From a virus, in the IMG/VR virus record IMGVR_UViG_3300013094_000077, positions 1 to 50,160 of that record: a stretch of 50,160 bases of DNA; one strand, 5' to 3'. Shown here one piece after another: positions 24,310 through 33,800 of this stretch; position 1 is the stretch's first letter; each line of letters opens with the position of its first letter. The position numbers and the translations under genes were made by a program. Under the pieces are notes generated by a model, which saw only the letters and a program-made list of their open reading frames with translations, ran no database searches and was not told the origin of the DNA.

Positions 24310-24942
24310 ATGTCAAATTTGAATGTAATTCAAGGAACAAGTTTTTTGGTTTATTTGAACGCACAAAATACAGATGGGTCGCCTATAAATTTATCTGGAT
24401 ATTCGGCGGTTGGATATGTTAAAAATCAATACTCCGATACCGGAATTATATTAAATTTAAATGCAACTCCAGTTCAACCATTTAATTCTGGAATAATTGC
24501 AATATCAGGCTCGTCATATACAACATCGTCTATTCCGGTTGGTCAATTTATTTATGATGTTATACTTTCGAGTTCTTCAAAAGGAATAGAAGTGATAGAA
24601 GGTTCGTTCAATGTATATCCCTCGCCTTCTGTAAATGTTGTGGCTTATTCAGGCGGAACAATAAATCCTAATACGGTGGTTTCAAATTCAAGTTATTTAA
24701 CTTTGTCGAATTCTTCTATATACATATACAATGGTAGCGGTAATGCAGTTTGGGTTTTACCTTCGGTTTCAAATTCGGTTAACACCGTTTATTATATAAA
24801 AAATAGAGGCGGAGCAACACTTAATATTACAGGAGTATATCCAGACCAAATATATTCTACGTCGCCAGTTTATTCATTTAATATATTGTCTGGTCAATCC
24901 TATATGTTTAATGATGACGGTCAATATTGGGACGTTCAATAA
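24310..24942 (+). CDS. Fibre/baseplate-type protein sharing C-terminal domain with divergent gene
   Basis: This 210-residue protein begins with a beta-sandwich-like segment (V-I-Q-G-T-S-F...G-S-P-I-N-L-S-G-Y, residues about 5-40) reminiscent of BppU-type baseplate N-termini. Its last 65 residues (W-V-L-P-S-V...Y-Y-I-K-N-R-G...Y-P-D-Q-I-Y...N-D-D-G-Q-Y-W) align with the end of the 23368-24237 product. This shared end is probably a trimeric receptor-binding or capping module. The ATG at 24310 is preferred to one 27 bases upstream because of the promoter-like element. The neck genes follow 12 bases later. Confidence 0.68.
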   Translation: MSNLNVIQGTSFLVYLNAQNTDGSPINLSGYSAVGYVKNQYSDTGIILNLNATPVQPFNSGIIAISGSSYTTSSIPVGQFIYDVILSSSSKGIEVIEGSFNVYPSPSVNVVAYSGGTINPNTVVSNSSYLTLSNSSIYIYNGSGNAVWVLPSVSNSVNTVYYIKNRGGATLNITGVYPDQIYSTSPVYSFNILSGQSYMFNDDGQYWDVQ

Positions 24943-24954
24943 TTAAATAAAATT

Positions 24955-25494
24955 ATGTTAGTATTAGATTCAGCAACAAATATATACAATAATGAACTCG
25001 GTTCGCCGACCAATACTTCGATACCGGCTATAGTAACTTATTTAAGGTCTAATGTCGGGGATTTGAATAATTTGCTTGGAGAATGCTTTTCTTTAAACAA
25101 TATACAGGGAACCACAAACTATCTAGAAATAATACAAGGAAACAATAATCAATGCTTGATAAGCGACGAGGCGATGGAAATCTATAAATATATTTATTTA
25201 ATGACCTATTATCAAAGAATGGTTTTTTCATTTACTGGCGTTGGCGATACTAACATTCTAGTTCAAGCGAGTTCTGATGAAGGAACATTAAGATTTGTAG
25301 ATAAAGGAAATCTGGCAAAAATATACATAGGTTTAAGAAAAGATACGGAAAATACTTTAAAAACATTGGTAAATAAATACAAAATGAGAAGACAGACCGC
25401 GCAGCAAGTAATTGGCGACGATGTTATAATAAAATACAAGGCGAACTATCCAAACGGCGAGCCGGGAATACTTTATCAAAACGATTTATATTAA
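24955..25494 (+). CDS. Probable head-tail adaptor
   Basis: This 179-residue largely helical protein is first in the series of neck genes leading to the tail tube. The start contains P-A-I-V-T-Y-L-R-S-N-V-G-D-L-N-N-L-L, resembling the N-terminal helix of adaptor (gp6/gp15-type) proteins. A helical segment Y-L-M-T-Y-Y-Q-R-M-V follows near 80, and a positively charged helix near 120-145. These proteins bind the portal ring after packaging. No strong family signature is visible, so the call depends on position, size and helix content. Confidence 0.55.
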   Translation: MLVLDSATNIYNNELGSPTNTSIPAIVTYLRSNVGDLNNLLGECFSLNNIQGTTNYLEIIQGNNNQCLISDEAMEIYKYIYLMTYYQRMVFSFTGVGDTNILVQASSDEGTLRFVDKGNLAKIYIGLRKDTENTLKTLVNKYKMRRQTAQQVIGDDVIIKYKANYPNGEPGILYQNDLY

Positions 25495-25501
25495 AATTTA
25501 A

Positions 25502-25960
25502 ATGCTTTCATCATATTTAAATTCTAACCAATTAGCTGATTTAACTGGTCAGTTTAGTAATCTTTTTGCAACATTTTCGACTGGTATAAGTAATTATGTA
25601 ACAGTAATAAAGGAACCAATTAAAGTTATTCAAAATAGCTCGGAGCAAGTTTTGGCGGGATATGGAGGAGAAAATCAAAATATACAAGATGTTGTTTATC
25701 AGCCAGTTACGGGTATTTTTCCGGCTGTAATAATTTACCCAAATTCAATGACTGAAAGACAATTCGGGCAGCTTAAATTTAATTTAGACGAAAATCAAAT
25801 ATCAATAAAAGTAGATTCGACTACGGCGGATTTTTTGACTCGCGGCAAAACAGAAAGAATACTGGTTAATGATTCATATTATAATATGGAAATAACTCCA
25901 AGAGTCCAAAATTATTTTGGTTTAAAATATTACTATTTCAAATTAACCTCAACAAAATAA
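25502..25960 (+). CDS. Probable head-tail closure or stopper protein
   Basis: This 152-residue protein lies between the putative adaptor and the later neck genes. A helical start (residues 1-35) leads into a beta-rich middle: Y-V-T-V-I-K-E-P-I-K-V-I near 38-49, and I-S-I-K-V-D near 99. The end (E-R-I-L-V-N-D-S-Y-Y-N-M-E-I-T-P) resembles the small beta-barrel stoppers that close the portal channel. Assignment is by neighbourhood and size; it could also be a tail terminator. The next gene begins two bases after the stop. Confidence 0.5.
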   Translation: MLSSYLNSNQLADLTGQFSNLFATFSTGISNYVTVIKEPIKVIQNSSEQVLAGYGGENQNIQDVVYQPVTGIFPAVIIYPNSMTERQFGQLKFNLDENQISIKVDSTTADFLTRGKTERILVNDSYYNMEITPRVQNYFGLKYYYFKLTSTK

Positions 25961-25961
25961 A

Positions 25962-26603
25962 ATGTCTGCGGTTTTAAATACAATAAGTTTTAATAAAAAG
26001 TTAGAAAATCTAACTAAATCAAAGTCATTCATTGCTTTCGCTAGAAACGCGGCGGAAACAAGAACTAATGCAGCAAAAGAAAATTTAATAGAAAGTTTAA
26101 TGGAGGAGCCAGTTATAAAGGAGATTCAGGAGGCCTCAAAAGACCCGTCAATACAAAATTCCGAATTTGTTTCTAAAGGAAATCTAGTGGCGGCTTTGGG
26201 GTTTCATCAGGGGTCTGACCCAGCCGGAGAATTAGCAGAATATTTAGAGGAAAATATTTATCAAAAGGAATCTTCGCCAAAAATAAATTGGAGTCCAAAC
26301 AAAACTCAATATTCTTTTTCCATAAATTATCCATCCAAAAATCAAATAAACGAACATTTTTCAAGTGATGCGGAATCAAAGCTTGAATGGACAAATCGCT
26401 CGTGGATAGATATAATAGAAAATGGAATATCAAATGCTTTAAAAAAATACATATTTTGGAGCGAAGGTTTCAAGCCGGAAGGAATTTCTCGCTCCACTAC
26501 TGGTTTGCAATCAAAGGGTTCGGTTAAAAACGTCGCTACTTTGACCCCTTCAAAATTTTTAACAAAATTATTGGACAATTTCAAAAAACAAATAAATAAA
26601 TGA
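25962..26603 (+). CDS. Probable neck / tail-completion protein
   Basis: This 213-residue mixed protein has an N-terminal helix (residues about 10-55, rich in Ala, Glu and Lys) and a glycine-rich segment (A-A-L-G-F-H-Q-G-S-D-P-A-G-E-L) near 75-90. That segment is followed by strands and a Trp-rich patch (W-T-N-R-S-W-I-D-I-I) near 140-150. Its place suggests a HK97 gp10-like neck or tail-completion role. Its stop overlaps the next start (ATGA at 26600-26603), so translation is coupled. No catalytic motif is seen. Confidence 0.5.
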   Translation: MSAVLNTISFNKKLENLTKSKSFIAFARNAAETRTNAAKENLIESLMEEPVIKEIQEASKDPSIQNSEFVSKGNLVAALGFHQGSDPAGELAEYLEENIYQKESSPKINWSPNKTQYSFSINYPSKNQINEHFSSDAESKLEWTNRSWIDIIENGISNALKKYIFWSEGFKPEGISRSTTGLQSKGSVKNVATLTPSKFLTKLLDNFKKQINK

Positions 26604-27460
26604 ATTATCAATACTCCCATTTAGCAGTTTCTTCGTTTATGTTGTGGCTGGACAATAGAATTCAGTCTCAAACCGGATTTTATTTGACAAATTCTCAATT
26701 TTATCCAATAAATCAGACTTATGCGGGATACAAAGTATATTCTGGGCCATTCGGAGCTTTGGTTGGCGATACATCAGTGACTAACAATGTTTTAACTGGG
26801 GTTTACATAGATAATACATTTACTCCGGTGGGGACATATCCTTTGTCTGGAATAAATTACGAAAAAAGTCAAATATATTTGGATAGCAATTTTTCGACTC
26901 AAAACCCAATATCTGGAGCCAATTATGCAATAAAAGAAGTTAATACTGTAATGGCTAATTTTCCAGATATTTCAATGTTGTTTGAGTCGAAGCTTCAATT
27001 AAGGCCTAAAATGCCTCAAATTCCAACTGGTTTAAATAATAATATATTAACATATCCATCAATTTTTATAAAAAACGATGGAAACAGAAATGAACCGTGG
27101 GAGTTTGGAGGGATAGATGCAACAACAAATATAATTAATTGTTATATATTCTGTGAATCATTATATCAGTTGGACGCCGTTTGCAATTTAATTCAAGACG
27201 CTAGGTATAAATACGTTCCTTTATTTAATCCTTGGGAAATGCCATATAACAATATGGGTGGTTATGTTTCTGGAAGGATTTACAATTACCAACAAACCGC
27301 AGGTCAAAAAGTTGCTCAAGGTTACTCGGCTCTAATAGAATCGGTTGAAATAAATGATTTTGGAAAAAGAGGTCTTTCATCTGAAATAGAGAACATGACA
27401 ACCGATGCTTTTTTCGCATTGGCGACCATAAATCTTTGGAAACCAAGATTAACGAGTTAA
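26600..27460 (+). CDS. Probable tail terminator or neck structural protein
   Basis: This 286-residue protein is the last before the tail tube. Recognisable features are W-L-D-N-R-I-Q near 17-23, a central F-P-D-I-S-M-L-F-E-S-K-L near 118-129, W-E-F-G-G-I near 157-162, and V-P-L-F-N-P-W-E-M near 206-214. The position, just ahead of the tube gene, fits a tail terminator or a neck collar, which would be somewhat large for the former. It ends about 90 bases before the tube start; the gap has a GTGTAA element. Confidence 0.5.
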   Translation: MNYQYSHLAVSSFMLWLDNRIQSQTGFYLTNSQFYPINQTYAGYKVYSGPFGALVGDTSVTNNVLTGVYIDNTFTPVGTYPLSGINYEKSQIYLDSNFSTQNPISGANYAIKEVNTVMANFPDISMLFESKLQLRPKMPQIPTGLNNNILTYPSIFIKNDGNRNEPWEFGGIDATTNIINCYIFCESLYQLDAVCNLIQDARYKYVPLFNPWEMPYNNMGGYVSGRIYNYQQTAGQKVAQGYSALIESVEINDFGKRGLSSEIENMTTDAFFALATINLWKPRLTS

Positions 27461-27484
27461 TAATTGAAATAATAAAAAGAATTT

Positions 27485-27506
27485 CACATATAATATTTTA
27501 GTGTAA
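27485..27506 (+). promoter_or_regulatory. GTGTAA-type promoter candidate for tail tube
   Basis: CAC at 27485 and GTGTAATATT from 27501 precede the tail tube ATG at 27553 by 46 bases. The layout repeats other operon heads. AAGGA upstream of the ATG (27540-27544) gives a good ribosome-binding site, consistent with strong expression. Confidence 0.45.
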
Positions 27507-27552
27507 TATTAACAGAATAACTAATAAAAATTTTTAATAAGGAATAAATACA

Positions 27553-28725
27553 ATGCCCTCTTTACGCCGCATATATAACGCAGACCTAGTTTACATTGGC
27601 CCTACAGGTCAAAACCCCGCAACTGGACAGCTTTTCGCGGGTTCTCAGTGGGGGAATTTGTCTGGAAGTATAGCGTCTGGAACTAATTTGATTTCAGAAT
27701 TATATCGTGTTCAAAAAGTTGACCACGGTTGGAATAGAAAATTGAAAGTTTTGAATCAAATAGGTCAGCTTTCTCAAGTTGATTTGGTTCCTATTGAGCC
27801 ACCGGACGTTACTTTTTCCATTTCATACGTTCAGGCTAATTTGGCTAACGAATATTTGATGGGATTTAACGTGAATAGAGCGGGCGATACCGCTCCAATT
27901 GGTTGTATTTCTGGTATTTTAAATGCCTCTACAACTCCTAAAAATATTTTCGTAAAATCAACTTCTGATAATTCGGACGCAATCGGAGCAAATCAAAGTG
28001 ATTATGACGTTATTTCATTTGGTAATGCTTTTATAAGTTCTTACTCGGCTCAAGGAAAAGTTCTTGACTTTCCAACTGTTGATATTGGATTTACGGCGCT
28101 TAATACTCAGGCGCAGCACATTTGGCAAGCCAATACTGGTAATTGGGCTTCTTCTCCAGCAGTTTATCCGACAAACGGACAATTGATAACTGGATGGGGA
28201 TATAATCTTCCTACAGGAACCACAAATTATCAAGCCATCGGAACGAACTCAAATATTACTGGATTAAGTGTTTTGAGACCCGGTGATATAGTTCTAAACT
28301 TAGGGTTGAATGCCGGTGACGGTTTCTTCGCTCCTTCTGATTTGAAGGCTCAGAGCTACAATTTGTCGTTCAACTTGAATCTTGAAGATTTGGCTCAATT
28401 GGGTAGCAAATACTACTACGCTAAAATGCCTCGCTTCCCCGTTGAAGCTACGCTAACTGTTGAATTTTTGGCCGGTGATATTCAAACTGGCGCTCTAACA
28501 GAAATATTCAACAACAATCTTACATACAATCCTTCAATAACTATAAATCAACCCGGAACCACAAATGCGGTTGTATTCTATCAGTTGAAAGGCGCTAAAT
28601 TTGAAAGCCAAAGCTCTTCATTGACAATCGGAAGCAATAAGACTGTTTCTATAGCTTTCAGAAGCACTTTAGGAAGCGCAACCGACTTGAATAATAACGT
28701 ATTCATGTCTGGTATTTGCTACTAA
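27553..28725 (+). CDS. Major tail tube protein
   Basis: This 390-residue beta-rich protein precedes the tail chaperones and tape measure. Motifs, in order: V-T-F-S-I-S-Y (about 98), G-N-A-F-I-S-S-Y-S...D-F-P-T-V-D-I-G-F (about 155-180), Y-N-L-S-F-N-L-N-L-E-D (about 270-280), P-R-F-P-V-E-A-T-L-T-V-E-F near 295-307, L-K-G-A-K-F-E-S near 350 and a final strand. The same ordered motifs are found in four other genes in this window. This copy is taken as the main tube subunit because it has codon bias for high expression, a good ribosome site, and the canonical place. It polymerises into the tail tube through which DNA passes. Confidence 0.8.
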   Translation: MPSLRRIYNADLVYIGPTGQNPATGQLFAGSQWGNLSGSIASGTNLISELYRVQKVDHGWNRKLKVLNQIGQLSQVDLVPIEPPDVTFSISYVQANLANEYLMGFNVNRAGDTAPIGCISGILNASTTPKNIFVKSTSDNSDAIGANQSDYDVISFGNAFISSYSAQGKVLDFPTVDIGFTALNTQAQHIWQANTGNWASSPAVYPTNGQLITGWGYNLPTGTTNYQAIGTNSNITGLSVLRPGDIVLNLGLNAGDGFFAPSDLKAQSYNLSFNLNLEDLAQLGSKYYYAKMPRFPVEATLTVEFLAGDIQTGALTEIFNNNLTYNPSITINQPGTTNAVVFYQLKGAKFESQSSSLTIGSNKTVSIAFRSTLGSATDLNNNVFMSGICY

Positions 28726-28758
28726 TAGTTTGTTTGACGGATTTAAGGTATTAATTTT

Positions 28759-28772
28759 ACCCCAATTGGGGT
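28759..28772. promoter_or_regulatory. Perfect 14-base palindrome
   Basis: ACCCCAATTGGGGT is a perfect palindrome in the short gap between the tube gene and the 84-residue gene, three bases before the AAGG ribosome site at 28777-28780. It may bind a dimeric regulator. As a hairpin its loop would be very short. No T-tract follows, so it is not a typical terminator. Confidence 0.45.
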
Positions 28773-28781
28773 GGATAAGGT

Positions 28782-29036
28782 ATGGACGCTAAAAAATTAC
28801 ACAACGTATTATTATTTACTTGCGACAGAAGGTTAAGGTTTATAGCTATAGAGGCTTTAAAAATACTTGAAGAAAAACACAGGTATATTCAATCATTAGA
28901 AAGTGTTTTAATAAAAGCTGGTATAGGCGAATACGAAAATTCAAGCCAAGACTTTCAAAAATCAAGAAAGATAATCTTGGACTGCTTAAACTCTTCACTT
29001 AGAGATTTGGAAAAATTGGACGATTTAGTTAAATAA
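28782..29036 (+). CDS. Small helical protein between tube and chaperones
   Basis: This 84-residue all-helical protein is of unknown function. Leucines are spaced as in a helical bundle, with two likely helices, about residues 15-47 and 55-83. It has a clear ribosome site (ATAAGG) before the ATG. It lies between the tail tube and the two chaperone-like genes, so a small tail-assembly or tube-length partner is possible, although a regulator tied to the palindrome in front of it is equally possible. Confidence 0.55.
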   Translation: MDAKKLHNVLLFTCDRRLRFIAIEALKILEEKHRYIQSLESVLIKAGIGEYENSSQDFQKSRKIILDCLNSSLRDLEKLDDLVK

Positions 29037-29062
29037 ATTCATTTATTTGCTATAATATAAAA

Positions 29063-29803
29063 ATGAAAAAATTATATTCCTTTACAGTAAACACGCCAAA
29101 AGAAATCGATGAAATAATTGAAAAAACAAATGAATCGGGCGAAAAAATAAAAGTTGTCGAAAAAGTTAAAAAAGACAATTTCCAAAATTATTTTATTTCA
29201 AAACCGTCAATTTCAACAAATCACGAGATGGAGTTATTTTATGAATCTATAGTTTCGGATTGCATAAAAAGAGGCATAATGTCTCAAGTTCAAATCAAAA
29301 AAAGACTCCTAAATGATGGCGGGGTTTTAAGTGATGAGCAAAAATCGGAATACAATTCTCTTTGGGACAAGCTTTATTCTTTAAGGGCGGATTACAATAA
29401 ATTAAACGACGAGCCAGAAAAAAACAAAGAAAAAATGGAAAAAATAAATAAAGAAACAACTGAAACGCTGGTTAAATTGCAGGATTTTGAGGAAAAACAC
29501 GGCGGCTCAATATATGAACATACTGCGGAAAATATAGCTAGAAATAGAACTGCGCTTTGGCTGATGCTGCACTTGTCTCACAAAGAAATTAACGGAAAAG
29601 AAATTCCTTATTTCGGAGACGGAGGATATGTTGATAAATTCAAAAAATATGAAGAAATAGAAAAAGAAGAGGACGAGGAAAAAAATAAAATTTTAGAAAA
29701 ATTTCTTTTAGCAACATCTCTTTATTATTTCAGAGGTATTTCAAAACAACAGGATTTTGATGAAATTTTCAAAATGAAGGATTTAAAAGATGCTAAAACG
29801 TGA
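29063..29803 (+). CDS. Tail assembly chaperone candidate, copy 1
   Basis: This 246-residue charged helical protein is placed between tail tube and tape measure, where tail chaperones (lambda G/GT) belong. It contains a long Lys/Glu coiled coil (residues about 85-150) and landmarks R-L-L-N-D-G-G-V-L-S near 82-91, I-Y-E-H-T-A-E-N-I-A-R-N near 148-160, and F-L-L-A-T-S-L-Y-Y-F near 216-225. The following gene has the same landmarks, so they are tandem paralogues. The GTG of that gene overlaps the TGA of this one. A TGCTATAAT element six bases upstream of the ATG may be a secondary start of transcription. Binding to the tape measure is inferred from the position. Confidence 0.65.
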   Translation: MKKLYSFTVNTPKEIDEIIEKTNESGEKIKVVEKVKKDNFQNYFISKPSISTNHEMELFYESIVSDCIKRGIMSQVQIKKRLLNDGGVLSDEQKSEYNSLWDKLYSLRADYNKLNDEPEKNKEKMEKINKETTETLVKLQDFEEKHGGSIYEHTAENIARNRTALWLMLHLSHKEINGKEIPYFGDGGYVDKFKKYEEIEKEEDEEKNKILEKFLLATSLYYFRGISKQQDFDEIFKMKDLKDAKT

Positions 29804-30783
29804 AAGACTCGGAAAATCATTTAATATTTCTTTCCATCATAAATGGATTTAGTTTTTCTTATTCAAACGGGGTTGAGTTCTACATAAAGCATCCTTCAAA
29901 ATTCGAGACACTAGATTCAGAAAAGGAATACATAAAACATTTAAAAATAGCTCAAGAAAAAAAAATACCAACTTACGAGCAGCGAGAATCTGAAATAATA
30001 AACGACGGAGTTTTTTCAAAAAAAGAAAACGAGTCCATAAAAAATGATAGACTTCTAATCGAACACATGAGGGAGCAAATCTCTCAAAGTTATCTTTTTT
30101 CAAAAAGAAAAATTTTCAAAAAAGAAATTTCTGAAGCCATTAATAGAATAGATAAATTAATGGTTAAAAAAAATATACTCATTGGCAGAACGGCGGAACA
30201 GTTCGCAAATGAAAGGTTGTTGTATTATAAAATATTCAACAACACATATAAAGACCAAAACTTCAAACATAAATATTTCGAGGTCGAACCAGAACAAGAA
30301 GAATACAACGAATTTGTAAATTTATACAAAAAAGAAATAAATAAAATTAATGGAGAATCAATCAAAAATATAGCATTGTCGAGTTATTTTATATCAATGT
30401 ATAATATGTGCGGAGACAACGCCTACTTTTTCTACGGAAAACCGATTATACATTTAACTGATTTCCAATCTGATTTGTTTATCTATGGAAAATACTTTAA
30501 AGATTTAATGTCTAGATACGGTGGAGAAATACCTGATGAAATGAAGGAAAAACCGGACGATATTATAGAATGGTTTGAAATTAAGCAAAATGTTGATAAA
30601 TTTAAAGTTTTAGAAGGTGATGGAGATGATAACAAGAATGCTTCTACAATTGTCGGCGCAACAAAAGAAGATTTGAAAATAATGGGGGTTATACCGGCTC
30701 AAATGGCTAATATGTCTGAAATAATGGCTAAAAAAGGTAAAACGGTATTATCTAAAGATGATTTGTATAATATGGACTCATAA
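29800..30783 (+). CDS. Tail assembly chaperone candidate, copy 2
   Basis: This 327-residue protein is a diverged copy of the previous one. Its E-I-I-N-D-G-V-F-S matches the R-L-L-N-D-G-G-V-L-S of copy 1. Its I-G-R-T-A-E-Q-F-A-N-E-R matches the other copy's E-H-T-A-E-N-I-A-R-N-R, with a coiled coil between in both. A C-terminal extension (about 250-327) with a D-G-D-D-D-N-K segment is unique to this copy. GTG start at 29800 overlaps the previous stop by four bases. It is read by reinitiation rather than by lambda-type frameshifting, since this frame is closed by TAA at 29794. It probably works with copy 1 on the tape measure. Confidence 0.65.
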   Translation: MKDSENHLIFLSIINGFSFSYSNGVEFYIKHPSKFETLDSEKEYIKHLKIAQEKKIPTYEQRESEIINDGVFSKKENESIKNDRLLIEHMREQISQSYLFSKRKIFKKEISEAINRIDKLMVKKNILIGRTAEQFANERLLYYKIFNNTYKDQNFKHKYFEVEPEQEEYNEFVNLYKKEINKINGESIKNIALSSYFISMYNMCGDNAYFFYGKPIIHLTDFQSDLFIYGKYFKDLMSRYGGEIPDEMKEKPDDIIEWFEIKQNVDKFKVLEGDGDDNKNASTIVGATKEDLKIMGVIPAQMANMSEIMAKKGKTVLSKDDLYNMDS

Positions 30784-30784
30784 T

Positions 30785-30790
30785 GTGTAA
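30785..30790 (+). promoter_or_regulatory. GTGTAA-type promoter candidate for tape measure
   Basis: GTGTAATATAAATT starts just after the stop of the chaperone copy 2 and 32 bases before the tape measure ATG. No upstream CAC partner is present at this site, so support is weaker than at the divergent gaps. Confidence 0.35.
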
Positions 30791-30822
30791 TATAAATTAA
30801 TTAGATAATAAAGGATAAGGAA

Positions 30823-33800
30823 ATGGCATTTGACGGAGATTTACAGGCAGTATTAAATCTTGACACATCAGCCGCACAAAGAAAGGCGGCTGATTTTGCT
30901 CGTTCATTTCCTGCTATAAAAATAAGAGTTGACGGGGCTCCTTTAGGTAGAATATCGAGAGAGGTAAATGAGTTCGATAAATCATTGGCAGCCGCAAACT
31001 CTCGAACATTGGCGTTTGCGAGTTCGGCTGGTCAGCTATATGGAATATCAAGGGCGTTCGGAGAATTAGTAAAACAAACAGTTGAGGTTCAAAAATCATT
31101 AGCTAATATAAACGTAATCCTTAATCTTTCACAGGGTAGTTTGGCGCAATTTTCAACAAAATTATTCGGAATAGCGAATACAACCGCCCAATCATTCAAA
31201 ACTGTTTCTGAAACGGCACTTCAATTTGCTAGGCAAGGTCTTGGAGTTGAAGAAACATTAAAAAGAACTTCGGCTGCATTGACATTAGCTAGAATTGGTG
31301 GTGTTGACTTGGACACATCAATGAAGGCCATTACAACCACTTTAAACACATTTACCGAGGCTGGAATAGAAGCATACGATATTGTAAATAAAATTGCGAC
31401 GGTTGACACTAAATTTAGCGTATCTGGAAATGTAATAGCGGAAGCTTTGACTCGCGTTGCATCTACGGCTGAAGAAACAGGGGTTTCTTTTGACAGGCTT
31501 ATTGGAGTTACAACTGCGTTGCAGCAGATAACTGCGAGAGGTGGGGCTGTAATAGGAAACTCATTAAAGGCTATTTTTACAAGAATAGAAAGGCCGCAAA
31601 CAATTCAGCAATTGAATGAAATGGGTATTATTACCGAAGATTTGAACGGTAAAATGCTTTCAGCCGACACAATATTGACGAATTTAGCTAAAAAATATAA
31701 TGACCTTACATCGGCTCAGAAAGCTCAAATAGACAATATGGCGGCGGGCCTTTTCCAAATAAACCAGTTCAGAGCTTTGATTGGTGATTTGGCTAAAGAA
31801 AATGGAATCGCGGCAAGAGCAACTCAAACCGCAGCCGACTCAACTGACCAAGCGACAAGAAGGCAAACGGCATTAAATCAAACTCTTTCCGCACAAATAC
31901 AGCAAACATTAAATAATTTAACTCAATTTGCTTCAAAAGTTGGTGATGTGTCCATTGCTCCGGCATTACAAAATCTATTAAAAGGTGTCAATTTTGCCAC
32001 AGATACAACAATAGGAGAAGGCCTTGGAGAAGGAATTCTAAAAGGTCTTGGAAATTTTCTTTCAGGGCCCGGTTTGGCAATTGTGGGGACATTGGCGTAT
32101 AAACTTTCGTCTGGATTCGCCTCTTATGCCACAAAATCTTTCGCTCAAATACTTGAAGTTGGTTCATCAAAGCTTGAAAAAGAAAAGGCGTTTCAAAATT
32201 TGCTTTTAACAGAACCGGCGTTAGTGGAAAAAATAAATCAGGCGGGAAACGATACTTTAAAAATTCAAAATTTAATAAACGACACAATCCAAAAACAAAT
32301 ATCTTCATTTAATGCAGCCGCATCAGCAGCCGCGAAAGTTGGCGATATAACTGCCGTTGGAGTTGGAGCCAATTTAAGCAACAAGCCTTTCATAGCATCT
32401 GGCGGTAAAATAATAAAAAACGGCTCTTCATCTGGTCTGCCATTTTTTAGTGAAACCGCCACAGATTTAATGACGGCGATAGCTAGAGAAAAGGCGATGG
32501 GGGTTGACCCTTCGACCATAAGAATTGGAGCTTCGCCTCAGTTGGTTTCGCCTGACAATCCTAATGGATTAGGTGTTTACAACACAAAAGACGAGCCTCT
32601 GGGGTTGTCTCAAGGCATTTCAAGAGCCGCTGCAAATGGAGTTGACCCTAAAAAAAACGGATTAATACCAAATTATGCGGACACTTTTTCTTCGACATTC
32701 GGGGTATCGCAAAATGGTCAAATTTATTTAAATGATTTAAAACAAATAAATTTGAAAATAGAATCAATGAAGTATTTAATAGATTCTGGTCTTTTAAATC
32801 AAAAAGCTCTTAATTCTGCTACGGTAGGATTAGCTAATAAATATTTATTGACTCAGGAAGCGATGGATAAAGTTGCGGGAACATTAAATCAATACTTCTC
32901 TAATTATAAATCAACTAAAAAAAATCCTTTGCTTTTGGGATATACGCCTCCGTCTTATTCTGGAGAGCAGTTACCTCTAAAATTAGAATTTAGAAAAAGC
33001 AATAAAGAATTAGAGCAAGAACTTTACAATAGATTTCCAACGTATAATGGAAACAATCCAGAAACCACAAAAGTTCCATCAGACCTTGTAATCGGCGGAA
33101 GTAAATACGCTTCGCTTTATAACTCTACAAATCCGAAATACCTATACTCTCAGCTAAATAATCAAAACAAAAGAATTGCAAAAGAAAGTAGCTTATATGA
33201 TTTAGAAAATAGAAGTAAATCTTTATTACTGAAAGATGAGAGCGGAAAAGAAAATATTCTTTTAGGTCGAAATTATGGATTTGAAAACTTAAGGGGCTCA
33301 TCAATTGTAACTAAGCAAATAAACGAATATTTAGAAAAATTAAAACAAGGAGCTAAACAGTCTAGCGAGGAAATGAAAAAATTCGCAAGTTCTATAGAAA
33401 GTAATATATCTTCTTTAAGTTTTGGCGGTTCGGAGTCCAATAATTTAACTAAATTTTTTAGAATAAAAAACGAGTCTGGCTCATTGGCTGAAAAAATAGG
33501 GGAACCAATAAGGAACTCAATACTTCAGGAAGAACAAAGGGACATATTGAGGCAAAAGTTTCAATCTGAAGTTCAATCAATATCTTTAAGCGGAGCTTTG
33601 TTTGGTAGCCTATCCCCAAATTCAAAATACAGAAGGCTATCCTCTCAGGCGAAAGAGGTTGGTGGGGAAGGAATTTTTAACGATAAAAAACAGGAATTAT
33701 CTAATAAGGCCCTAGGATATTCATTTTTAATTCCAATAGTAGCCGGAATAGCTCAAACTGCTTCAAAATCAATAATAGGTGACGACTCTTCTAGGTCTAG

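Noticed and set aside
29782-29803. Programmed -1 frameshift at T-TTA-AAA near the end of chaperone copy 1
   Set aside because: The -1 frame meets TAA at 29794-29796 before the GTG of copy 2, so a fused product cannot form; GTGA reinitiation fits better.
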